Shown piece after piece: positions 36,936 to 46,249 of a stretch of 64,000 bases of DNA (within the stretch, counting starts at the first letter, position 1; every line of letters begins with the position of its first letter). This DNA comes from Murimonas intestini (GTDB taxonomy: Bacteria; Bacillota; Clostridia; Lachnospirales; Lachnospiraceae): NCBI GenBank assembly GCA_003148945.1, contig QGGY01000001.1, positions 620,001 to 684,000 on the forward strand, written 5' to 3'. The notes beneath the pieces were generated by a model. The model worked only from the letters and a program-made list of their open reading frames with translations, did not search any database and was not told where the DNA came from. Both the position numbers and the translations under genes were made by a program.

Positions 36936-37149
36936 CGCATTTACAGAATTGCTGTTGTATGTATTGGAAATGTTTTTGAAAAAGAGATATCCGAACAGGC
37001 AGGATGATTTCTATACCAGAGCGAGAATGATCTATGTTATCACCGGTCAAGTTGCTAAAGATATACTTTGTGCTCAAAGCGTATCTCAAAGAGAGGATTA
37101 TATACAGATTTTCATAAACGAAATCATTCATCTTTCATTTGACCAATAA
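36922..37149 (+). pseudogene. Fragment resembling the C-terminal half of a TetR-type regulator
   Basis: This frame overlaps the nitroreductase stop and encodes 75 residues, starting MISGSAFTELLLYVLEMF and including FYTRARMIYVITGQVAKDI, an amphipathic helical pattern like TetR-family ligand domains. No DNA-binding half is present. If the assignment holds, this may be the remains of the regulator that once bound the inverted repeat in front of the nitroreductase gene. The family call is tentative. Confidence 0.4.
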
Positions 37150-37164
37150 TCAATTCAAAGTGAA

Positions 37165-37187
37165 ATTTCATATTAGCTCCATAATAC
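37165..37187. promoter_or_regulatory. Candidate response-regulator site upstream of the two-component genes
   Basis: ATTTCATATTAGCTCCA followed by TAATAC recurs at 39321-39342 as ATTTCATACTGGCTCCA followed by CATAC. One copy precedes the regulator gene and the other the transporter genes. That is the arrangement expected if the response regulator controls both units. Confidence 0.6.
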
Positions 37188-37219
37188 TGTGATAAAATCC
37201 AATCAAAGGAGGTGTACAC

Positions 37220-37885
37220 ATGGCTACATTACTGATAGTTGAGGACGATAAGGACACGAATGAGGCAGTATGCGATTACCTGCAGGAAGTGGGGCATCAT
37301 ACAATATCTGCTTTGGATGGGGAAGAGGCGATCCGTCTTTTTTCCTGCCATAAAATTGAGCTTGTTGTTCTGGACATTATGCTGCCTAAGATCAGCGGCC
37401 TGGTTGTCTTGAATACCATTCGCAAAAAAGACCAGACACCTGTTCTTATGCTGACGGCAATGGAAGATGAATACACGCAGATCGCAAGCTTTGACGGATT
37501 GGCGGACGACTATATAACAAAGCCTTTTTCTTTGGTCATTCTGGGCAAGAGGATAGAGGCCCTGCTGCGCCGGAGCTGCAGGAAAGAAAACGCGGCCATA
37601 TGGAACTACGGCACACTGAAGGTTAATTTCTCTGCCTACTCCGCTCAGGATTCCAGAGGAGTGATTGAGATCACTGCCAAGGAACTGGAACTGCTCAGGT
37701 TTATGGTGGAACACAGGGGGCTGGTGCTGACGCGTACTCAGATTCTGGATGCGGTATGGGGGGAAAGTTCCTATGTCATTGACCGTCTGGTGGATACATA
37801 TGTTAAAAATCTGCGTAAAAAGCTGAGTTTGGATTGTATCAAAACAATAAAAGGCGTTGGCTATAAACTTGAGGAAGAGAAATGA
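37220..37885 (+). CDS. OmpR/PhoB-family response regulator
   Basis: The 221-residue protein has a receiver domain with phosphoacceptor Asp52 (VVLDIMLPKISG), acidic pair in EDDKD and a Lys in TKPFS. A winged-helix DNA-binding domain follows (about 125-221; ITAKELELLRFMVEHRG, VDTYVKNLRKKL, IKGVGYKLE). AAAGGAGG precedes the ATG, and it ends in an ATGA overlap with its kinase. The downstream transporter suggests it responds to a cell-envelope antimicrobial peptide. Confidence 0.92.
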   Translation: MATLLIVEDDKDTNEAVCDYLQEVGHHTISALDGEEAIRLFSCHKIELVVLDIMLPKISGLVVLNTIRKKDQTPVLMLTAMEDEYTQIASFDGLADDYITKPFSLVILGKRIEALLRRSCRKENAAIWNYGTLKVNFSAYSAQDSRGVIEITAKELELLRFMVEHRGLVLTRTQILDAVWGESSYVIDRLVDTYVKNLRKKLSLDCIKTIKGVGYKLEEEK

Positions 37886-39297
37886 AAAAGTTAAAAGTAT
37901 TTCCTAAGACTTTTTTATATACCCTGGGCCTGATGCTGATCATCGTTCTGCTTTCCCATGTGTTAATCTACTTCCTGATGCCGAAGGCATACCATCATCA
38001 GAAACAAAAAGCATTAGAAACGGATATTTCTTTGCTGGAGCAGGAAATCACAGAGACAGTGCCGGAGGACAGGCTTTCTGCGGTGACATCCTTTGCCGCC
38101 GGGTGGAAAGCAAATATTTCTGTATACTATGAGGGCCTTACCTATGAGGTAAACCTGCTCGGAGAGGAGAGTGACACATTTGACGCCCCGGGCGCCGGTA
38201 AGGAAGATACTATTGTCATATTTAGTAAAGATGAGCATGGCTCGAAAATATCCCTGGCTGAAAATGCTAACGGCGGTGCTGACTTTTTTAGGGTCTCACA
38301 GAAGTTCTCAGATGGAAAAGGATATGTTCAGGCGGTTGTGTCCCGTCAGCAGATAGAGGAAGCGGTCAGTGCAGTTTTAGCTATACTTCCATTGACTGCT
38401 GTGATATGTACTGTAATATCTGCTCTGTTTGCATTTTTTTATTCCAGAATGCTTACCAGGCCTATCTGTCAGATCAGCAGTGCCACGGAAAAAATGCAGC
38501 GGTTAGAACCAGAGGCTCATTGCATGAATGAAACACAGGATGAGATTGGTGCGTTGGCGGATAATGTAAATGGCTTATACCATAATCTTCTGACGACGAT
38601 CCATGAATTAGAGCGGGAGATCAGGAAAGTGGAAGAGGCGGACCAGCAGAAAACAAATTTTCTCCGTGCAGCGTCCCATGAACTGAAAACTCCGGTTACA
38701 GCCGTGAATGCCATGCTGGAGAATATGATATTAGGCGTGGGCAGGTATAAAGACAGGGATACATATCTTGCCAGATGTAAGAAGCTGATGGAAGGGCTGG
38801 CAGATATGATACGGGATATCCTTGACACAACCAGGCCGCAGTTTTCCGGTGGGCAGGAGCTTATAAAAATTGATCTTGCAAATACCCTCAAAGGTGTTGC
38901 AGAGCCGTATGAAATCATAGCAAAGACAAAGGAAATCAAGTTTCACATGCAGCTTGATGAGTCTGTTGTTTTGCAGCTTCCAGGAGGTATGATCGAGAAG
39001 GCGCTTTCTAACATTGTAGCAAATGCGGTTTCTTATACAAGAGAAGGGGGTGTCATTTCTATTTATTTAGGGGAGGGCCGGATTATTATAGAAAATGAGT
39101 GCGACGCTATATCGCCTGATCATCTTTCCCATATTTTTGAGCCATTTTACCGGACGGACTATGGACGCAGCAGGGCGACAGGCGGAAATGGGCTGGGGTT
39201 GTATATTGTGTCGTCTATTCTCAAGTCTCTCGGCATCAAATACAGATTTGTTCCCTCTGAGGTGCTCAATGGGATGTCCTTTCAGATTTTATTCTAG
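37882..39297 (+). CDS. Sensor histidine kinase with HAMP domain
   Basis: This 471-residue membrane kinase has transmembrane helices at about 12-34 and 160-185 with an extracellular domain of about 125 residues between. HAMP follows, then HisKA with phospho-acceptor His266 (RAASHELKTP) and an ATPase domain (SNIVANAVSYT, N box; GNGLGLYIV, G box). The extracellular domain is much longer than in BceS-type intramembrane sensors, so it may sense its ligand directly. It partners with the adjacent response regulator. Confidence 0.9.
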   Translation: MKKLKVFPKTFLYTLGLMLIIVLLSHVLIYFLMPKAYHHQKQKALETDISLLEQEITETVPEDRLSAVTSFAAGWKANISVYYEGLTYEVNLLGEESDTFDAPGAGKEDTIVIFSKDEHGSKISLAENANGGADFFRVSQKFSDGKGYVQAVVSRQQIEEAVSAVLAILPLTAVICTVISALFAFFYSRMLTRPICQISSATEKMQRLEPEAHCMNETQDEIGALADNVNGLYHNLLTTIHELEREIRKVEEADQQKTNFLRAASHELKTPVTAVNAMLENMILGVGRYKDRDTYLARCKKLMEGLADMIRDILDTTRPQFSGGQELIKIDLANTLKGVAEPYEIIAKTKEIKFHMQLDESVVLQLPGGMIEKALSNIVANAVSYTREGGVISIYLGEGRIIIENECDAISPDHLSHIFEPFYRTDYGRSRATGGNGLGLYIVSSILKSLGIKYRFVPSEVLNGMSFQILF

Positions 39298-39320
39298 CTT
39301 CATATTATTTTAAGCTTCAG

Positions 39321-39342
39321 ATTTCATACTGGCTCCACATAC
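39321..39342. promoter_or_regulatory. Candidate response-regulator site upstream of the ABC transporter operon
   Basis: This is the second copy of the ATTTCATA-Y-T-R-GCTCCA motif, about 65 bases before the first permease gene. A possible -10 box (TATAGT) lies about 10 bases downstream. Confidence 0.6.
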
Positions 39343-39406
39343 CGCCCATATAGTTTCCATATACAGTTGTTAAGATACCTCCATCACACGATAGGAGGTA
39401 TTCTTT

Positions 39407-40639
39407 TTGGACATTTTAAAGCGGGCCATTCTTTTTAGCATACGGAAAAGGGACAAAAGCCTTACCTTGTTTTTATTATTGGCTTTGATTACGTTATTTA
39501 CCACAGTTGGCTTTTCTGTGCTGACCGCCGCACAGACGGCAGCGGCCAGGCTTCGGGAAACCGTAGGGGCATCCTTTACGCTTCAGGGGAAGCCTGTGGA
39601 CTTTGATTTCAGCAGAGACGGGGACCATTACAGCACACAGCTCGCTCCTGTATCTCAGCAGATGATTGATGCGATCACAAATAAAAAGGAGATAAAAGGC
39701 TATAATGCCTGTCAAACGGCTCCAGTGTATAGCAGTGACTTGTACTTCACATCCGGTGCGTCATACGGGACAATAGCTGCAAATACGGCGACAGAGTGGA
39801 ACCGTACTTTCAACAACGGAACTCTGACTCTGGATAGGGGGAAGCATCTTGCTGGAGAAGGGCATGGGATGGCTCTGATCAGCCGGGAGCTGGCAAAGGA
39901 AAATGATCTGGATGTGGGTGACAGTATCTCTCTTTCTTTATCAAAAGATGATTTCGTTGCAAATGCAGTGACATTACAGATTGCAGGTATCTATGTGAGC
40001 GATCCGGATATGGAGTTTGACTTGGACACTATTTTTACAGGACATGATAGTTATTGGGAATTAACCGGGGATACCCCAGGTACTTATTCCGGCAGTGTGG
40101 ACTTTTTCGTGACTGATCCCGCCAGGCTCGAGCTGGTTATCGAGCAGATCCGGAAAGAGGCATCTGTCAGGTGGGATGACTACATACTGCAGGCAGATGA
40201 CACGGAATATAAGGGTATAGCCAGTCAGCTGACATCCATGAAACGGCTTACCACACTCTTGATTGTCTCATCGGTTGTTGTCAGTGCGGTTATCCTGTTT
40301 CTGATTCTTTCTATGCGGATAAAGAGCCGTATCCATGAGATTGGCATATTGCTTGCGGTTGGGGGGTCAAAAGGCGCAGTCATCATGCAGTTTATGACAG
40401 AGGCAATAGTGCTACTGTTTCTGGCAATCCTTGTTTCCTGTCCGATCAGTTATGGGGCAGCAGTGCAGATTGAGACTTTCCTGCAGAACAGGATAGGGGT
40501 GATCAGCATAGCTGTTCCTGTCCACAGACTCTTGCTTCAATATGCCGCTGAGACAGCCATTATCTTATTTGGCGTGGCAGCAGCCTCTTATCCCATTATC
40601 AAACGGAAACCAAAAGAGATTTTATCCCAAATGAGTTAA
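39407..40639 (+). CDS. FtsX-like ABC permease (first)
   Basis: This 410-residue permease has an N-terminal helix (about 19-40), a long extracytoplasmic domain (about 41-275) and three C-terminal helices, the MacB/FtsX layout. The start is TTG at 39407 with AGGAGG about 11 bases upstream; there is no closer ATG. Together with the next permease and the ATPase it forms a BceAB/VraFG-like exporter that removes or displaces cell-wall-active peptides. The C-terminus ends KEILSQMS, like the second permease (GNILSQMS), showing a duplication origin. Confidence 0.85.
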   Translation: MDILKRAILFSIRKRDKSLTLFLLLALITLFTTVGFSVLTAAQTAAARLRETVGASFTLQGKPVDFDFSRDGDHYSTQLAPVSQQMIDAITNKKEIKGYNACQTAPVYSSDLYFTSGASYGTIAANTATEWNRTFNNGTLTLDRGKHLAGEGHGMALISRELAKENDLDVGDSISLSLSKDDFVANAVTLQIAGIYVSDPDMEFDLDTIFTGHDSYWELTGDTPGTYSGSVDFFVTDPARLELVIEQIRKEASVRWDDYILQADDTEYKGIASQLTSMKRLTTLLIVSSVVVSAVILFLILSMRIKSRIHEIGILLAVGGSKGAVIMQFMTEAIVLLFLAILVSCPISYGAAVQIETFLQNRIGVISIAVPVHRLLLQYAAETAIILFGVAAASYPIIKRKPKEILSQMS

Positions 40640-40650
40640 GGAGAAAATTT

Positions 40651-42042
40651 ATGAATTTATGGAAACGGGCATTGCTCTATACAATGCGAAAGAAAGGAAA
40701 AACCGTGATTCTGTTTCTTGTTTTGTTTGTTATGTCCACCTTTGTCCTCACCGGACTTGCTATCCGGTCAGCAGCCGACCGGTCTGCAGGAGAGCTGCGG
40801 AAGTCTGTGGGCGGCAGCATCAAACTGATCCGGGATGAGGAGAAAACCCAGAATTGGACTTATGAACAGGGAATAGGCGGTACGATGGTCGGTTACACTG
40901 GTACGCCCATTACGGATAATGAAATAGAGAAGATCATGCAGGTAAAAGGGATAAAAAGCTATAACGGTATAGGATATGGAAGCGTCTATGCACGGGATTT
41001 TTCGTTTATTTCAGGGATCCAATTCAGCGCCGGAAGCGATTACAGCAGCCTGCCCTCTGTAACACACTCTGAAGCTTTCAATTATTTTCGGCGAAAGGCT
41101 TTTCGGCTAATAAAAGGGCGGCATATCACTCCGGAGGATGACCATGTTGTCTTGATCAGCACTGCTCTTGCAGATAAAAACGGTTTGAAGCTGGACGATT
41201 CAATCACAGTCCGATGCGCCAATGATGCAGGGGAATATCCGGATGTGTCACTGAAGATCATTGGGATTTATAAAAGTACGATAGAGGAGGGGAAATTTAA
41301 TACGACTTCCACAGATAAGAGAAACCGTTTGATCATTGACCACCGGGCTATGAAGGAAATCATGCAGACGGACACCATACAATATGATAATGGTATAGAG
41401 TTTTTTGTGGACGACCCAAAGGAAATTGAGAGGATTACGGCGGAAATTCAGAAGCTGGATCTTGACTGGAATTGCTTTAAGCTGACAGTGGATAATTCAG
41501 CATATGAAGCAGTCGCGTCTTCTTTGACTGCCATGCAGAGTATGGTAACGGGACTGATCATAGGGATTGGTGTTGTAAGTGCTGGAGTTCTGGTATTGAT
41601 TGTTCATATGTGGATCAGGCAGAGGGTGCGGGAAACAGGTATCTTACTTTCCCTGGGAGTGGGTAAATTCAGGATCATTTTGCAGCATATTGCTGAGACT
41701 ATGTTCATTGCTCTGGCTGCATTCGGATTGTCTTACTTTTCCAGCAGCTTGATCGCGCAGGGATCAAGTGACCTGTTGTTCGCACAGGCAGCAGAATCAC
41801 AGCCGGATATTGAATTTGAGATTCCGGATGATGGGAGAGAGTATATGGATCTCACAGGAGAATTTATTCCATACGATACTTCCGCAATGGTGAGTCCGGA
41901 CAACATAGAAGTTCAGGTAACACGAAACCATTTGCTTCTGGTATATATGATGGGAATGTGTATCGTCGTGTTTTCTGTCACACTTGCATCCCGATCAGTC
42001 GTAAAGATGAAACCCGGAAATATTTTATCCCAAATGAGTTAA
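40651..42042 (+). CDS. FtsX-like ABC permease (second)
   Basis: This 463-residue protein is paralogous to its upstream neighbour: N-terminal helix, large extracytoplasmic domain, then helices near 300-325, 350-370 and 430-452. Between the last two it has a polar insertion of about 55 residues (PDIEFEIPDDGREYMDLTG) that the first permease lacks and that may face outside. AAGGAG precedes the ATG 11 bases after the previous stop. Having two split permeases instead of one ten-helix BceB is the VraG-alternative arrangement seen in many Clostridia. Confidence 0.85.
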   Translation: MNLWKRALLYTMRKKGKTVILFLVLFVMSTFVLTGLAIRSAADRSAGELRKSVGGSIKLIRDEEKTQNWTYEQGIGGTMVGYTGTPITDNEIEKIMQVKGIKSYNGIGYGSVYARDFSFISGIQFSAGSDYSSLPSVTHSEAFNYFRRKAFRLIKGRHITPEDDHVVLISTALADKNGLKLDDSITVRCANDAGEYPDVSLKIIGIYKSTIEEGKFNTTSTDKRNRLIIDHRAMKEIMQTDTIQYDNGIEFFVDDPKEIERITAEIQKLDLDWNCFKLTVDNSAYEAVASSLTAMQSMVTGLIIGIGVVSAGVLVLIVHMWIRQRVRETGILLSLGVGKFRIILQHIAETMFIALAAFGLSYFSSSLIAQGSSDLLFAQAAESQPDIEFEIPDDGREYMDLTGEFIPYDTSAMVSPDNIEVQVTRNHLLLVYMMGMCIVVFSVTLASRSVVKMKPGNILSQMS

Positions 42043-42055
42043 GGAGGAGACGAGA

Positions 42056-42727
42056 ATGAGCATTTTACTGGAAGCGAGGAACCTGCAATATGCATATGAG
42101 ACGAAAAACAATAAGCAGGTACTCCGAAATATCAATGCGCAAATGGAACAGGGCAGGATGTACGCCATCCTGGGACCATCCGGGTGTGGCAAGACTACGC
42201 TGCTTTCTCTGCTGGGCGGCCTTGACAGTCCTGCCGGAGGTCAGGTACTGTACCAGGGAATTGATATAGAAAAAACAGGACTCGCAAAGCACCGGCAAAG
42301 AAATGTGGCATTTATCTTCCAGAATTACAATCTGATTGATTATCTGACACCCATTGAGAATGTAGCACTGACTTCAAAGCGTCCGGCTCTGCCTGTTTTG
42401 GAGAAGCTGGGTCTGACAGCGGAGGAGGCCAGCCGGAATGTGATGAAGCTGTCAGGAGGCCAGCAGCAGCGTGTGGCCATTGCACGGGCTCTGGCCAGTG
42501 ACGCAAAGGTAATACTTGCGGATGAACCAACTGGTAATCTGGATGAGGATACAGCTTCTGAGATTACTGCTATTCTCAAAGAGGCGGCTCACAGTCTGGG
42601 CAAATGCGTTATCGTTGTTACACACTCCAATGATCTGGCAGGACAGGCGGATATTATAATGCGGCTGCGGAAAGGGAACTTACAGATTTTGGATAGTTTT
42701 AAGATAAATGGGGAAATTGAAAAATAG
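42056..42727 (+). CDS. ABC transporter ATPase (BceA/MacB type)
   Basis: The 223-residue ATPase has Walker [10 protein letters not shown] (about 40-48), a Q-loop in [10 protein letters not shown], signature LSGGQQQR, Walker [13 protein letters not shown] and a switch histidine in [17 protein letters not shown] is the hallmark of the MacB/LolD/BceA group. AAGGAGGAG lies before the ATG, 13 bases after the permease stop. It energises the two FtsX-like permeases. Confidence 0.92.
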   Translation: MSILLEARNLQYAYETKNNKQVLRNINAQMEQGRMYAILGPSGCGKTTLLSLLGGLDSPAGGQVLYQGIDIEKTGLAKHRQRNVAFIFQNYNLIDYLTPIENVALTSKRPALPVLEKLGLTAEEASRNVMKLSGGQQQRVAIARALASDAKVILADEPTGNLDEDTASEITAILKEAAHSLGKCVIVVTHSNDLAGQADIIMRLRKGNLQILDSFKINGEIEK

Positions 42728-42822
42728 TGTTATGGTTCTTTAAAGAAAACGCGATGCTGGAAAATGACAGATTGATATGTTAGTATAGAATCATAATAAA
42801 GAAGACAGGGAGGTATTTTCAT

Positions 42823-42918
42823 GTGTATGAGAATAAATGCATAGCAAGGGCTATTGCATACGATGACAAAAGTATCACTTACAATCGTGAAATAGTAGCT
42901 CTTGTTAATCTGAAATGA
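42823..42918 (+). CDS. Short ORF or gene remnant, 31 residues
   Basis: GTG 42823 has GGGAGG 9 bases upstream. The product (beginning VYENKCIARAIAYDD) ends at TGA 42918. I do not recognise it. It resembles the end of a longer protein brought next to a ribosome site, in a stretch where other genes are fragmentary. Confidence 0.25.
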   Translation: MYENKCIARAIAYDDKSITYNREIVALVNLK

Positions 42919-42964
42919 TAAAACAGGAAGAGCAGTGTTAAAGTCATGATAACGGGGTGATAAA

Positions 42965-43343
42965 ATGAAGAGAATGTTTTTAGTATCTATGTTTCAAAAT
43001 GTTTCAGATATTTTGGAAACAGTTGGACTGGATTTGATAAATAAGACTGTAACTTATATACCTACGGCAAGTAGGGCAGAAAAATTGGGTTTTTTCGTCA
43101 TCCTGATATAGGATATTCTGCAAAAATGGATCGTATAGAAAAAGCTCCTGGTTTAAAAAGTTACGAGGTGTTAAATCTGATTGATTTTTATGTAGTCCCT
43201 CATTATAAGAACTGGGAAAGGCGGCAGAGGATATTATCAACACATATTCTGACAGCTTAGAATTGAAAAGTATCTGTGATAACCAGGCAATACTTATAGA
43301 AGACAGTAAAGTTCAGATATTAGGTAAACCGTCCAAGAAATAA
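42965..43343 (+). pseudogene. Broken peptidase E (family S51) gene
   Basis: The N-terminal frame reads MKRMFLVSMFQN then TVTYIPTASRAEK, typical of S51 aspartyl dipeptidases. After a frameshift near 43090, another frame gives KSYEVLNLIDFYVVPHY and then IINTYSDSLELKSICDNQA, which ends at about 43343. The middle with the catalytic serine region is missing. Intact members have about 200 residues. At least one deletion and two frameshifts are needed to explain the pieces. Confidence 0.65.
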
Positions 43344-43390
43344 AGCAGGAGTAAGGAACTGTTATTTATTAGTTTGCCCAATACACAAAA

Positions 43391-43421
43391 GACTTCGGGA
43401 TGTTGATTCCGAAGTCTTTTG
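43391..43421. terminator. Intrinsic terminator
   Basis: GACTTCGG (43391-43398) pairs with CCGAAGTC (43409-43416) and is followed by TTTTGTT. It closes the broken peptidase E unit. Confidence 0.75.
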
Positions 43422-43738
43422 TTATTTAAGTACGTAATAATATTTGATAAGAAAAACCTGATAGTATGGAAGAACTAATCAGGTTAAAGAGATCTTGTGT
43501 AGACAAGCCGGAAATTTTATCGTATTTGCTGGTCAGTGTCAATAGAAAATCGCGCACATTTATGCGGACAAAATAGAGGAATGAGAGAAATAATATGTGG
43601 AAACATATTCCTGCTGAAAAGGGTATGAAATGATGATAACATGCCTTTATGCAACCTATCCGAGCGGTGCACAAAAAGAGAGGAAATACTCTTCCTAATA
43701 AGATATAATGATACCATTATAATGAAAGGGGCAGAAGC
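43422..43738. other. Gap without a convincing gene
   Basis: A minus-strand frame at 43426-43674 (82 residues, helical in its last half) might be a regulator tail but has no ribosome site or recognisable motif. Two TATAAT sequences at 43704-43709 and 43718-43723 could serve as -10 boxes for the AraC gene that follows; neither has a good -35. Confidence 0.35.
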
Positions 43739-44596
43739 GTGGAGTGGACTGAGAGATTACAGACGATTATTGATTATGTAGAAGATCACCTGCAGCGGAA
43801 ACAGGAACCGCTTAATCAGCAGGAAGTTTCTGAACTTGCAGAGTGTTCCTTTGATTTTTTCCAAAAGGTATTTTCCTACATGAATGGTACCAGCTTTTCG
43901 GAGTATATCCGTTCCAGAAAACTCACTTTAGCGGGATATGATTTAAAGAGCACGGATAAGAGAGTGGTTGAAATCAGTTATCAATATGGATATGATTCCC
44001 CTACATCTTTTACAAAGGCGTTCCAGAAATTTCATGGGATGACACCAAAGGAAGCCAGAAGCGGGAATAGAAAGTTAAGGGTAGTGCCGAAGATGCAGAT
44101 CTCAGTGAAGCAGCAATATTTCTGGAGGCTGGAACAAAAACCGGCTTTTCGTTTAGTTGGAAAGAGTATTCGGTGTGCCAATGGAGAACAGTCTTCAAAA
44201 ATACCAGAATTTTGGAGTGAATGTCAAAAGGCCGGCACTTTCTCCCAGTTGATTTCGACAGACACAGGAAATCCGAAGGGGTTGTTTGGCCTGTACCGCT
44301 ATGGGGAAAGCAGTTCAAAGGATATTGAGTATTCTATTATGGTGGCGGCGAACGGAAGGTTGCCTGAAGGATGCAGTGAGGTCAGAATCCCAGAATCCAC
44401 ATGGGCAGTATTTGACTGTCGGGGAGCAGTGCCGCCAGCCATTCAGAGCGGCTGGAAATACCTGCAGGAGGAATGGCTGGTAAGATATCCATTTGAACAT
44501 GCAGATTGTCCGGAACTGGAATGGTACAGCTTTGGCAACTCATATGAGAGGGATTATCTGAGTCAGATCTGGATACCGGTGGCAAGCCGGATGTAG
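43739..44596 (+). CDS. AraC-family regulator with GyrI-like effector domain
   Basis: This 285-residue protein has AraC helix-turn-helix units at the N-terminus (about 5-105: QEVSELAECSFDFFQKVF and VVEISYQYGYDSPTSFTKAFQKFHGMTP). A C-terminal GyrI-like small-molecule-binding domain follows (about 120-285), ending in the characteristic VPEST WAVFDCRG pattern and a bipartite W.P. tail. This is the Rob/SoxS-like architecture that senses drugs or other small molecules. The start is GTG at 43739 behind AAAGGGG. The next gene encodes the same effector domain alone, and they may share ligands. Confidence 0.85.
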   Translation: MEWTERLQTIIDYVEDHLQRKQEPLNQQEVSELAECSFDFFQKVFSYMNGTSFSEYIRSRKLTLAGYDLKSTDKRVVEISYQYGYDSPTSFTKAFQKFHGMTPKEARSGNRKLRVVPKMQISVKQQYFWRLEQKPAFRLVGKSIRCANGEQSSKIPEFWSECQKAGTFSQLISTDTGNPKGLFGLYRYGESSSKDIEYSIMVAANGRLPEGCSEVRIPESTWAVFDCRGAVPPAIQSGWKYLQEEWLVRYPFEHADCPELEWYSFGNSYERDYLSQIWIPVASRM

Positions 44597-44628
44597 GAAA
44601 GAATATATATAAATAGGAGGACAGGAGC

Positions 44629-45129
44629 ATGGATTTACCATTTCGTATAGAAAAAAGAAACAGCTTTCGTGTTATCGGTTATTCGATACAAACAACAAAC
44701 CAGAAAGGAGAGGGGAGAAAGGCCATCCCCTTACACTGGACCCATATAAAGGAAGATGGGCTTGAAAAACAATTAATAGAGACAGCTAATCAGGAGTTTC
44801 ATGGATTATTTGGCATAAATATTTATAACACTGACCCAAAAGATTCCAGAAAATTTGAATATCTCGTTGCGGTTCCAAGCAATAGTGATATTTATGATGG
44901 TCTTTCAGAATACACTGTGCCGGCCAGAACCTGGGCAGTGTTCCCATGTACGCAGGAAACCATAGGAAAAACGGAGGCCCAGGCCATCACAAAATGGCTT
45001 CCAAAATCGAAATACAGACCGTTAAATAAAGGGTATATTACCGGCAGGATGAAATCTGGGGCACCGGATATAGAATGTTATGGAAAAGACGGGCAGGTTG
45101 AAGTATGGATCGCAGTCAAAGAAAAGTAG
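44629..45129 (+). CDS. Stand-alone GyrI-like effector-binding protein
   Basis: The 166-residue protein is only the GyrI-like domain: FRVIGYSIQTTN at the N-terminus, YLVAVPSN and YTVPARTWAVFPCTQE in the middle, and IECYG...VEVWIAVKEK at the end. Stand-alone members bind or hydrolyse small toxic compounds in some bacteria. AGGAGGACAGG lies upstream, 32 bases after the AraC-GyrI stop, so the two genes form one unit. A 21-base scrap of this gene also appears at 35983-36003. Confidence 0.8.
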   Translation: MDLPFRIEKRNSFRVIGYSIQTTNQKGEGRKAIPLHWTHIKEDGLEKQLIETANQEFHGLFGINIYNTDPKDSRKFEYLVAVPSNSDIYDGLSEYTVPARTWAVFPCTQETIGKTEAQAITKWLPKSKYRPLNKGYITGRMKSGAPDIECYGKDGQVEVWIAVKEK

Positions 45130-45145
45130 GGAGGAACTGATTACT

Positions 45146-45634
45146 ATGGATAAGAAGATAGAGTTTCATGATTTTATTGCTACGGTTCCCGCGGAGAATC
45201 AGGATTTTGTGAAAGAGATGCATGATAAATTGCTGGAGCATGGATGTAAAATAGAGATTAAGACTGCCAAAAGTGGTTACATGGTTTCTTACATATATAA
45301 TAAGAAGACAGTCGCCAATTATGTGTTCCGCAGAAAAGGAATGCTTGTTCGGATTTATGGAGTCCATGTGAATGACTATGAAAATATTCTGGAAACACTG
45401 CCGGATGAAATGGTTCGCTCCATTCAGAAAGCACCCATATGTAAACGTTTGGCAGATCCGGACGCTTGCAATCCAAAATGCTCAAAGGGGTATGACTTTT
45501 GGCTGAAGGGCGAGCACTACCAGAAGTGCCGTAATAGTGCTTTTCTGTTTATGGTCTGTCCAGAAAACAACCCCTCTATCCAGACATTATTATTACACGA
45601 AGCAGAAGCATGGGAAAAATCCAATTATGAGTAG
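45146..45634 (+). CDS. Conserved hypothetical protein with C-x3-C motif
   Basis: This 162-residue protein is not one I recognise. Visible features are an N-terminal acidic/basic helix (FVKEMHDKLLEHGC), a beta stretch with YVFRRKGMLVRIYG, and cysteines in ICKRLADPDACNPKCSKGY followed by YQKCRNSAF. These four cysteines could bind a metal. ATG 45146 has GGGAGGAAC upstream. It follows the GyrI gene by 16 bases and is probably co-transcribed. A piece matching its 3' end is part of the scar at 12984-13020. Confidence 0.6.
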   Translation: MDKKIEFHDFIATVPAENQDFVKEMHDKLLEHGCKIEIKTAKSGYMVSYIYNKKTVANYVFRRKGMLVRIYGVHVNDYENILETLPDEMVRSIQKAPICKRLADPDACNPKCSKGYDFWLKGEHYQKCRNSAFLFMVCPENNPSIQTLLLHEAEAWEKSNYE

Positions 45635-45727
45635 AAGGAATAGAAAAACTGATAAATAAATATAATTTGCATGAGGATTTTATCTTTTGCAGATTTCATC
45701 CATGCTCCTATAAAAATGAGATGCCCC

Positions 45728-45787
45728 ATTGTTTGTGTCATATCGTTCAAGAAGTGTTTGTATGGGTATGATAAGATGATATTTATA
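45728..45787 (+). repeat. Diverged copy 3 of the regulatory module
   Basis: Sixty bases match 13036-13095 and 36038-36097 with about five substitutions, including the GTATGATAAGATGATATTTATA core. The left half of the inverted repeat and the AAGGAGG are missing. It lies before a fragmentary ORF. Confidence 0.75.
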
Positions 45788-45825
45788 GCAAGAGTAGGAA
45801 AGTCCGCCGATGAAAGGGAAATGCC

Positions 45826-46032
45826 TTGCACCAATACCAAATAGCTTACAGCCAAAAAGACGCTGAAAGGCTAGATGGGTTGTCTGTTCTTCTGGCAAGT
45901 CTTTCCGGATTTTACCGGCACCAGCTGAAAATGATGCAAGGATACATTAAGGAACCGGGGAAGAGGCAGGAATATGACGCATATATCAATGGCTGGCTCA
46001 AGGACATTGAAACTATGAAACGAATGGTGTGA
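45826..46032 (+). CDS. Hypothetical fragment, 68 residues
   Basis: The frame starts at a weak TTG and encodes a helical peptide (LDGLSVLLASLSGFYRHQLKMM). There is no clear ribosome site, and stops lie just upstream in the same frame. Its position behind a copy of the regulatory module suggests it is the 3' remnant of a gene that this module once drove. Family not recognised. Confidence 0.3.
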   Translation: MHQYQIAYSQKDAERLDGLSVLLASLSGFYRHQLKMMQGYIKEPGKRQEYDAYINGWLKDIETMKRMV

Positions 46033-46033
46033 C

Positions 46034-46225
46034 TGCTTTTTCCAAGTATCAAGTAACTGCATAGAAATTGAAATTCTGCGGGAATTCAATTGGAACGGAA
46101 GGGAAAAGATTTTTATTGATAAGGAAACAGAGGTAAACTGTATTTTTGTACAGGCAGGTGTGGGTGGTTTGACACCATTACTTGACGCTGATGGGAAACC
46201 AGTAATAACCAGGAGCTGGAATTAA
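46034..46225 (+). pseudogene. C-terminal fragment of a DUF6440-like protein
   Basis: The frame ending at TAA 46225 contains FIDKETEVNCIFVQAG then GGLTPLLDADGKPVI, the conserved tail of DUF6440. The N-terminal part and start are missing. It lies 25 bases before the MBL-fold gene. Confidence 0.6.
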
Positions 46226-46249
46226 ATCTGAATTTGTAAAGGAGATTTT

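Noticed and set aside
43426-43674. A minus-strand regulator fragment of 82 residues
   Set aside because: Its helical tail is suggestive only; no ribosome site, no conserved motif and no supporting context.
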